Source of the DNA: a virus
IMG/VR virus record: IMGVR_UViG_3300036715_000070
Location: 1-34,662 of that record
Length of the DNA: 34,662 nt
Direction: 5' to 3' (one strand)
The notes beneath the pieces are model-generated. The model had not been told where the DNA came from, did not search any database, and saw only the letters and a program-made list of their open reading frames with translations. Positions 29,366 through 34,662 of this stretch are shown piece by piece. Each line of letters starts with the position of its first letter. Position 1 is the first letter of the stretch. Position numbers and translations under genes: made by a program.

Positions 29366-29977
29366 ATGGAAGAAAGCATTGTGGAGAAGGGGAAGAATGG
29401 GCGCGATATATTTACCGAAAAACTCGCGGACGAAATTGTAGCAGCGTGCGGGAGTGGATTCACCTTAGAGAAAGCTGGTGCGTTGGTTGGGGTCAATCCT
29501 TCCACCATTAGAACGTGGGCGCAAAGGAAACCCGATTTCGGCAAGCGAGTAGAGACGGCGCGCAAAAAGCATGAATTGTCCCTCCTCCGAGATGTACAGC
29601 TTGCGGGGGAGAAGAGTTGGCAGGCCAAGGCTTGGATTCTGGAGCGTGGGTATAATTGGGCGCAACCCTCTGCCCGTCTTGCAGTTACGCAAGAACACAC
29701 GCATGGAATATCCTCAAACCTTGCCTCACTCCTTGCTGGGATTGCGGTGAAGAAGAAGGCGCAAGTGATTGACATCCAAGATGTTAAAGCCAAACCCGCA
29801 CTTAATAGTTTACACAATAGCAATTGTGCGACAAGTGGTACGCAAGATGTTGTCACTACAACACAATTAAAAATCTGTAAGCCTAGGAAGGTAGCCATGA
29901 AGAGGCGAAAGCCTAGGGCAGAGAGCCTAGCCAAGTACACCACCACGCCACCCGCCACGCCCCCAGCCCCCGCTTGA
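29366..29977 (+). CDS. terS: Terminase small subunit
   Basis: The N-terminal about 80 residues form a DNA-binding helix-turn-helix (AACGSGFTLEKAGALVGVNP, then STIRTWAQRKPDF). A helical part follows with SLLRDVQLAGEKSWQAKAWI and a RGYNWAQPSAR end, the standard small terminase layout. The last about 70 residues are basic and Thr/Pro-rich, ending in PPATPPAPA, probably disordered. It recognises the packaging start and delivers DNA to the large subunit, whose gene begins 61 bases downstream. GTAGGGTAAG precedes the start codon. Confidence 0.8.
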   Translation: MEESIVEKGKNGRDIFTEKLADEIVAACGSGFTLEKAGALVGVNPSTIRTWAQRKPDFGKRVETARKKHELSLLRDVQLAGEKSWQAKAWILERGYNWAQPSARLAVTQEHTHGISSNLASLLAGIAVKKKAQVIDIQDVKAKPALNSLHNSNCATSGTQDVVTTTQLKICKPRKVAMKRRKPRAESLAKYTTTPPATPPAPA

Positions 29978-30038
29978 TACACATAACCCCCCCTAAATTA
30001 TTGTGGCTCAAAACAAAAAGAGGTACTGACACACCACT

Positions 30039-31463
30039 ATGCCAAAACCCCCCAAGCGTAGCCAAGAAGAGGCGTTAGAAGACCTTGGTAAACCAGCCAA
30101 TTTCGCATCTAACGCATTGGGAATCAATCTCTATGACTGGCAACGGAAGGTATTGCGCGATTTAGAGCCAAGAGACTGTCGCGTAGCCTTGCGTGCAGCC
30201 AACGGCTCTGGCAAGACCAGCACAGTTATTTCGTCCATTTTGATATGGCACGCCCTCGTTTATCCGCGCTCAGTTGCTGTCACAACCGCTGGCGTGTACC
30301 GACAGGTTGAAAGTCAGTTGTGGCCTAGCCTGCGCCATCACATTTCTAAACTCGGTGGGGCATGGGAAGTGACATCTGGCGAGATCCGCTACCTACACCC
30401 CAACGGCAACACATCGCGCATTATCGGCTACTCAGCCACCGATGCAGGGCGTGCAGAAGGCTGGCACGCTGAAGACCACGACAACCATCCATTGCTCATG
30501 GTAGTGGACGAAGCCAAGACTGTTGCCGACCCTCTATTCGAGGCTATCAGTCGTTGCCAACCAACTAGACTGTTGATCGCATCCAGCCCAGGCGGGTCTA
30601 GTGGCGCATTCTACCGCGCCTTCACCAAGGAGGCGGATATGTGGAAGAAGCACGCTGTCACAGCGTTTGACTGCCCACACATCACACAGGTACAGATTGA
30701 TGAGGTTATCCAGCGGTACGGCGAGAAGCACCCGCTAACCCGCTCTATGATCTACGGCGAGTTCGTTGACATAGGTTCCGAGAGCCTTGTCATAAGCTTG
30801 AACCAACTTCAGCACTGCTTAACAACTCCACCCAGATTTAAACCTGGCACTAGGGTAGCAGGCGTGGACTTTGCAGCAGGCGGGGATTGCAACGTGCTGG
30901 CAATAAGAGATGGCAATAAGGTTCTGCCATTCCTAGCTTGGCGTGATCGTGACACGATGGCAGCCGTTGGCAGATTCATTGTGGAGTTCAAAAAGGCTGG
31001 GCTAGAGGCCAACAACATATTTGCCGATGCGAGCGGGTTGGGTATGCCTATGTGCGATGCGCTGGCAGAGGCAGGCTGGGAGGTCAACCGAGTCAACTTC
31101 GGATCGACTGCCTACGATGCGGATGCCTATACTAATCGGTCTGCTGAGATGTGGTACGGCATGGCAAAGAAGATTGATGGGGCTGAGATCATCCTACCAG
31201 AAGACGATGACCTAACTGCACAGCTAACTTGTAGGAAAAGCTTGGTCAACTCCAAAGGCAAGCTAGGCGTGGAATCAAAGGATTCGATGCGTGCCAGAGG
31301 TCTTGCCTCGCCTGACAAGGCTGACGCACTTGCTTTATGCTTGGATGGTGGCAACATGAGGTTCGACTTGACCTTTCAGATCGAAAGGCCAACTTGGAAA
31401 TCACTTCAAGCCATGATGGAGTTTCACGACCCTGTCATGGCTGGTTTTGAAGCAGGAGGATAA
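30039..31463 (+). CDS. terL: Terminase large subunit
   Basis: The ATPase has AANGSGKT (residues 53-60) as Walker A and LLMVVDE (152-158) as Walker B with Asp157 and Glu158, followed by the coupling motif in LIASSPGG (179-186). The RNase H-type nuclease starts at GVDFAAGGDCNVLA with Asp277; FADASG gives Asp330, and SPDKADALAL gives Asp426 and Asp429. At 474 residues it has the usual length. It drives DNA into the prohead and cuts it. The gap before it holds GTACTGACA, also found in the candidate origin. Confidence 0.93.
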   Translation: MPKPPKRSQEEALEDLGKPANFASNALGINLYDWQRKVLRDLEPRDCRVALRAANGSGKTSTVISSILIWHALVYPRSVAVTTAGVYRQVESQLWPSLRHHISKLGGAWEVTSGEIRYLHPNGNTSRIIGYSATDAGRAEGWHAEDHDNHPLLMVVDEAKTVADPLFEAISRCQPTRLLIASSPGGSSGAFYRAFTKEADMWKKHAVTAFDCPHITQVQIDEVIQRYGEKHPLTRSMIYGEFVDIGSESLVISLNQLQHCLTTPPRFKPGTRVAGVDFAAGGDCNVLAIRDGNKVLPFLAWRDRDTMAAVGRFIVEFKKAGLEANNIFADASGLGMPMCDALAEAGWEVNRVNFGSTAYDADAYTNRSAEMWYGMAKKIDGAEIILPEDDDLTAQLTCRKSLVNSKGKLGVESKDSMRARGLASPDKADALALCLDGGNMRFDLTFQIERPTWKSLQAMMEFHDPVMAGFEAGG

Positions 31464-31468
31464 AACTA

Positions 31469-31639
31469 ATGAATATATGGAACTGGATCACATCGAATTG
31501 GACGGAAGTGGTTGCCGCCGCTGGTGGCATTGTACTCGTTGCGCGAATCATTGTTAAGCTCACCCCCACTCCAGCGGATGACTCGATCTTGGAAAAGGTC
31601 GTTGCATTCCTGAAGACTGTCGGGTTAAACATCAAATAA
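31469..31639 (+). CDS. Small membrane protein, possible holin (56 aa)
   Basis: AGGAGG lies about 11 bases before the ATG. The product has a Trp-rich start (MNIWNWITSNWTEVV), one membrane helix (about 12-30, AAAGGIVLVARIIV), then TPTPADDSILEKVVAFLK and a KTVGLNIK end. The TPTxxDD then helix pattern is that of small holin-like proteins of podovirus-like phages. It lies directly before a spanin-like pair, so a role in the lysis hole is inferred. Confidence 0.7.
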   Translation: MNIWNWITSNWTEVVAAAGGIVLVARIIVKLTPTPADDSILEKVVAFLKTVGLNIK

Positions 31640-31645
31640 ATTTAA

Positions 31646-31834
31646 GTGATCGGTGCGATACTACAAATCATCGCATCGATCCTTCGCCTCATACCAGGTT
31701 GGTATGAGAAGCGTGTTGACAAGAACGCTACCGAGTGGAAGAACAATCGCGAAGCTATTGATCGTGAACTTGGTTCTGTTGCTTGGTGGGTGCGCGACAA
31801 CAAGTCCGATAACGAACACGACAGGGGCAGTTGA
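31646..31834 (+). CDS. i-spanin-like membrane protein, 62 aa
   Basis: It starts with GTG 6 bases after the holin-like stop. Residues 2-18 form a membrane helix (IGAILQIIASILRLIPGW), then a charged helix (KRVDKNATEWKNNREAIDRE) that would cross the periplasm. The +1 frame over its second half encodes a lipoprotein, the arrangement of embedded Rz/Rz1 genes. It is shorter than classical Rz (about 150 residues), which weakens the call. Confidence 0.6.
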   Translation: MIGAILQIIASILRLIPGWYEKRVDKNATEWKNNREAIDRELGSVAWWVRDNKSDNEHDRGS

Positions 31835-31964
31835 GTCGTTAATGAAAGACGATAACTACCCTGCGGTTCGTACTGCCTCTCCAGCCATTCGTGCTTGGTC
31901 AAAGAAGGCACTTGACTATGTTAATGATCTTTCCTATGAACTTCAAAGGGAGCGCAACAAATGA
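31704..31964 (+). CDS. o-spanin-like lipoprotein overlapping the i-spanin frame (86 aa)
   Basis: From ATG 31704 (AGG six bases upstream) the product has a basic start, a hydrophobic stretch and the lipobox LLLGGC with the modified Cys at about position 30. The mature part of 57 residues is polar (ATTSPITNTTGAVESLMKDD) and ends in a charged helix (YVNDLSYELQRERNK). The frame is open further back to 31653, and a TTG just before the hydrophobic part is another possible start. It overlaps the membrane protein gene by 131 bases in another frame. Such a pair fuses the inner and outer membranes in lysis. Ends in an ATGA overlap with the portal gene. Confidence 0.65.
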   Translation: MRSVLTRTLPSGRTIAKLLIVNLVLLLGGCATTSPITNTTGAVESLMKDDNYPAVRTASPAIRAWSKKALDYVNDLSYELQRERNK

Positions 31965-33841
31965 ACGCTAAAGATACACGCAGGAATGATTATTACACAC
32001 GGATTATTGACTCGCTCAACCAGCGTGAGACTTGGGAGAATCGTCAACGGCTGTTCTACCAAGCTCGCTATTTTGGTGTTAGGCGCAAGATTAAGCCTTG
32101 GCCTACAGCAGCCGACCTACACGTTCAGTTAATTGACTCTGCTATTGAGAAGCTAAAACCTTCCTTCGTCAATAGCGCAATAGGTAACGACATCCTCTCT
32201 AGCTTCGTTCCTATGCGCCAGCAGTTGGCTCCGCTGACAGTATCAGCCGAGCGTTGGTTTGATTACCAGATGCGTGAGCGTACCAACTTCCAGAAAGAGA
32301 TTGTTTCTGTCATCGACAACATCTTGCTCTATGGGCGTGGAGTAGCTAAAGTAATCTGGAACGAGGACAAGAAGCGTATTGACTTTGAAGCTATTGACCC
32401 CTTCCACATCATCGTTCCTTCCTACACAAAGGAGTTTAAAGATGCCGATTTCATTGTTCACATCATCTCGACCTCAGTCGATTCCTATAAGGCAAATCCG
32501 CTTTACAAGCAGGGGGACGAGTTCGTTAAAATCATTTCGGGTAAACCCTCGAAGTCAGTGGGCTTACGAAGTGAGATTCAAGACGAGATTTACAGGCGCG
32601 AAGGAATTACTCAAGAAGCTGACAATGATCGTATTGTCCTTTGGGAAATGTACACGCCGTCCGAAGATGGATGGAAGGTTGAAACCTATAGTCCCTTGGT
32701 TATAGACGAAGACATTCGCAAACCCTTTACGCTACCTTACCGACATGGTGAACCACCTTTCGTAGATTTCCCCTATGAGGTCACAGGGGGCGGTTGGTAT
32801 AGCCCTCGCGGAGTTGCAGAAATTCTCCTCCCTGGCGAGAATCTATTAAATAAGCTCAAGAACTCGTTGAGTGATTACGTTGAGCTTGCCAACCGACCCG
32901 TCTTTGAAGCGCAGAATCCTATCTCGCTAAACACAGCGAACCTAAAAATGCAACCTGGTCAGATCCTGCCACAAGGATTAAAGCCAGTTCAGTTTAGCCA
33001 GCCTCCATTCGACTTCCAGCGTTTGATGCTTGAAGAGCGTCAGCTTGCCGAACAGCGCATGGGCAACCCAGACTTCGGCGCAGGCTCGCAGTATAACGCT
33101 GCTGACAGGAAGACTGCCACCGAGATCCAGGCGTTGCAGTCGCAGTCAGCCGCCTCTGGCGATCTTCGCAATCGTATGTTTAGGATGGGTCTATCTCATC
33201 TTTTCAAGCAGTGCTGGTCACTCTACACGCAGTACAACAAGAAAGACTTGATGTATCGGTATGCGGAGGAAACTGGTTCGATGCCACCAGACGGCATCCA
33301 TGATGAGTACTCAATTGAACCAAAGGGCGGGTTAGACTTCATCAACCGCCAGTTTGCGTTGCAGAAGGCAGTCAGCCGTATGAGCATGTTCTCAAACAAT
33401 CCTTTCATCAACCAGGGAGAACTGGTTAAATCAGTCCTTGAACAAGACGATCCATCGCTGGTCCGTAGGCTCTACCAAGATCCTAACGCTGCCTCTGGGG
33501 ATCAAGCTGAAGATCAAGCGACTGAAATTGCGACTATGCTCACCACAGGCTTCCCTGTCGCTATCAAGCCTTCGGACGATCACAAGGCGCATATATCCGT
33601 TCTCTTCGCGTTTAACCAAGCTGCTCAGCAGCGGCAACAACAGGTCGATCAGAGCGCAATGCAAGTTCTGATGGCACACTTACAACAGCATTTAGCAGCG
33701 TTGGAGAAGATTGATCCCAACACATCCCGCGCAATTCAGAAACAGCTTCGAGATGCAGGACAAGGTCAGATGCAACAACAGGGGCAACAACTGCCACCTG
33801 AAGCGATGCAAGGCCAAGCACCAGCACCGATGCCTGCTTGA
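31961..33841 (+). CDS. Portal protein
   Basis: The 626-residue protein opens with a helical segment (RNDYYTRIIDSLNQRETWEN and YFGVRRKIKPWPTAADLHVQ), then SAIEKLKPSFVNSAI, NILLYGRGVAKVIW and IDPFHIIVPS, the classic podovirus portal pattern. PFVDFPYEVTGGGWYSPRGV is the wing, and GAGSQYNAADRKTATEIQAL the stem/crown entry. The last about 100 residues are Gln-rich (QQRQQQVDQSAMQVLMAHLQ) and form the barrel or disordered tail. Twelve copies would form the DNA gate at one capsid vertex. It follows terminase and lysis genes as usual. Confidence 0.92.
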   Translation: MNAKDTRRNDYYTRIIDSLNQRETWENRQRLFYQARYFGVRRKIKPWPTAADLHVQLIDSAIEKLKPSFVNSAIGNDILSSFVPMRQQLAPLTVSAERWFDYQMRERTNFQKEIVSVIDNILLYGRGVAKVIWNEDKKRIDFEAIDPFHIIVPSYTKEFKDADFIVHIISTSVDSYKANPLYKQGDEFVKIISGKPSKSVGLRSEIQDEIYRREGITQEADNDRIVLWEMYTPSEDGWKVETYSPLVIDEDIRKPFTLPYRHGEPPFVDFPYEVTGGGWYSPRGVAEILLPGENLLNKLKNSLSDYVELANRPVFEAQNPISLNTANLKMQPGQILPQGLKPVQFSQPPFDFQRLMLEERQLAEQRMGNPDFGAGSQYNAADRKTATEIQALQSQSAASGDLRNRMFRMGLSHLFKQCWSLYTQYNKKDLMYRYAEETGSMPPDGIHDEYSIEPKGGLDFINRQFALQKAVSRMSMFSNNPFINQGELVKSVLEQDDPSLVRRLYQDPNAASGDQAEDQATEIATMLTTGFPVAIKPSDDHKAHISVLFAFNQAAQQRQQQVDQSAMQVLMAHLQQHLAALEKIDPNTSRAIQKQLRDAGQGQMQQQGQQLPPEAMQGQAPAPMPA

Positions 33842-33852
33842 GAGTACCAGTA

Positions 33853-34368
33853 ATGCGAGATGCCTTCCAAGCGGAAGGCTTAACAAAACTGTGTGAGTGG
33901 GCGAATGAGGCGGGTGCGAATAATAAAGCGGTTGAGATTGGGTCTTACAGCGGGGAAGGTACAGTGGTTATTGCTAAACATTTCAAGGAGGTTATGGCGG
34001 TTGATCCTTGGTTGAATGGGTATGACATTAACGATGTGGCAAGTCAGCAATGCCCGATGAAGTTTGTCTTCGAGGCTTTTAAGGGACGCACTGCTCCGCT
34101 TGGCAATGTATTACACAGTAGAAGTAAAAGCCTAGATGCCTTACAGTTCTTTAGGGATGACGAGCTAGACTTTATCTACATAGACGGAGATCATCGCTAC
34201 GAAGGCGTGATTGCAGACTTGAATGGCTGGAGGCCAAAGCTTAGGGCTGGCGGGATAATGGCTGGGCATGATTGGAGCTTCAAGACAGTACAAAAGGCTT
34301 TAGTTGAGGTATTTAAGGACAAGGAAGCAGTTCTATTTCAGGGGGATTCATGGGGTATAAAGCTATGA
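33853..34368 (+). CDS. Class I SAM-dependent methyltransferase
   Basis: I prefer ATG 33853, which has GAGAG about 8 bases upstream, over TTG 33838 that overlaps the portal stop. KAVEIGSYSGEGTVVIAKHF is the SAM-binding motif I loop, AVDPWLNG ends with the acidic ribose-binding strand, and DFIYIDGDHRYEGVIADLNG, then LRAGGIMAGHDW, match the Methyltransf_24 (class I) type. Such enzymes act on sugars, small molecules or proteins and are common in phages among late genes. The substrate is unknown. It ends in an ATGA overlap with the next gene. Confidence 0.8.
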   Translation: MRDAFQAEGLTKLCEWANEAGANNKAVEIGSYSGEGTVVIAKHFKEVMAVDPWLNGYDINDVASQQCPMKFVFEAFKGRTAPLGNVLHSRSKSLDALQFFRDDELDFIYIDGDHRYEGVIADLNGWRPKLRAGGIMAGHDWSFKTVQKALVEVFKDKEAVLFQGDSWGIKL

Positions 34369-34662
34369 GAAAACTAAAAGCAGCACTGGCGTTCATACGC
34401 AACCAAGAATGGATCAACGAGCCTAAGTGGGAGGATGAGGATGAGAAGGCGTGGACAGGCTTCTTATCCACACCTACAGGCAAGAAGCTAAGTCTTATAC
34501 TTTTGAACCTAACCCTACGCCAGAACGCATCCGCAGTAATGAAAAAGCAAGAAGAACTTGCAGAAGCTTGTGGGCGTGCTAATGGATATAGGGCATGTGT
34601 TGCGACCTTAGAATCGCTCGCATCTCAAAAACTTAACTCCGCTGTCCCAGGCTATGGGGATG
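34365..34662 (+). CDS. Hypothetical late protein, cut by the window end
   Basis: The ATG overlaps the methyltransferase stop, and the frame is still open at the last base (99 complete codons). The product reads MRKLKAALAFIRNQEWINEP, a W/E-rich segment with KAWTGFLSTPTGKKLSLILL, then CGRANGYRACVATLESLASQ. Small proteins of this pattern, with a GKKL helix and a CGRANG turn, precede scaffold and capsid genes in many podovirus-like phages. I therefore expect the scaffold and capsid genes just downstream. Confidence 0.65.
   Translation, partial: MRKLKAALAFIRNQEWINEPKWEDEDEKAWTGFLSTPTGKKLSLILLNLTLRQNASAVMKKQEELAEACGRANGYRACVATLESLASQKLNSAVPGYGD

Noticed and set aside
29338-29982. 214-codon antisense frame over the small terminase
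   Set aside because: It covers the entire terminase small gene and both gaps, with a Cys/Ser/Phe-rich composition that does not look like a folded protein.

Overview
The window is most of the genome of a tailed double-stranded DNA phage with a podovirus-like virion plan. It carries terminase small and large subunits, a portal protein, an adaptor/nozzle pair, several large Ala/Gly/Gln-rich internal or ejection-type proteins and an S74-type tail spike, but no tape measure, sheath or baseplate genes. No integrase, repressor, tRNA or host chromosomal gene was recognised. Two candidate outer-membrane lipoproteins, one of them in a spanin-like overlap, point to a Gram-negative host that I cannot name. 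Both ends cut through genes. The major capsid and scaffold genes are missing exactly where the two ends would meet, so the window is probably a linearised part of a circular or circularly permuted genome.

Layout. 1-14623 (+): late virion genes. These are surface-type small proteins, a LamG-like protein, a small lipoprotein with an XhlA/holin-like protein, the tail spike, adaptor, nozzle, a run of internal virion proteins (623, 262 and 1459 aa) and a GH108-like muramidase. 14620-15000 (-): a lone secreted protein built of 15-residue repeats. 15029-26775 (+): a replication, recombination and metabolism operon packed with ATGA/GTGA/TAATG overlaps. It holds three PD-(D/E)XK nucleases, an SSB-like protein, two glycosyltransferases, a 2OG-Fe(II) oxygenase, a radical SAM protein, a primase-helicase fusion, an HNH nuclease and many small proteins. 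A 190-base gap after the primase-helicase holds 12-bp tandem repeats, dyads and a strong hairpin, and is a candidate replication origin. 26824-29293 (-): an oppositely oriented block of ten small genes, including a GP88-like protein and three tiny proteins with membrane helices or none of known function. Two of its genes share a leader placed at the same distance from the start codon. 29366-34662 (+): small and large terminase, a holin-like protein, a spanin-like overlapping pair, portal, a SAM methyltransferase and a cut gene.

How it works together. The primase-helicase, SSB-like protein, RecB/Cas4-type exonuclease and resolvase-like nucleases would start and process DNA replication. No DNA or RNA polymerase is seen, so the host enzymes are probably used. 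Terminase and portal package the DNA. The internal proteins and muramidase would pass DNA through the cell wall. Holin, muramidase and spanins would lyse the cell. The glycosyltransferases, oxygenase, radical SAM protein and methyltransferase form an accessory modification set with unknown substrates. All family calls come from reading motifs; no database search was run.
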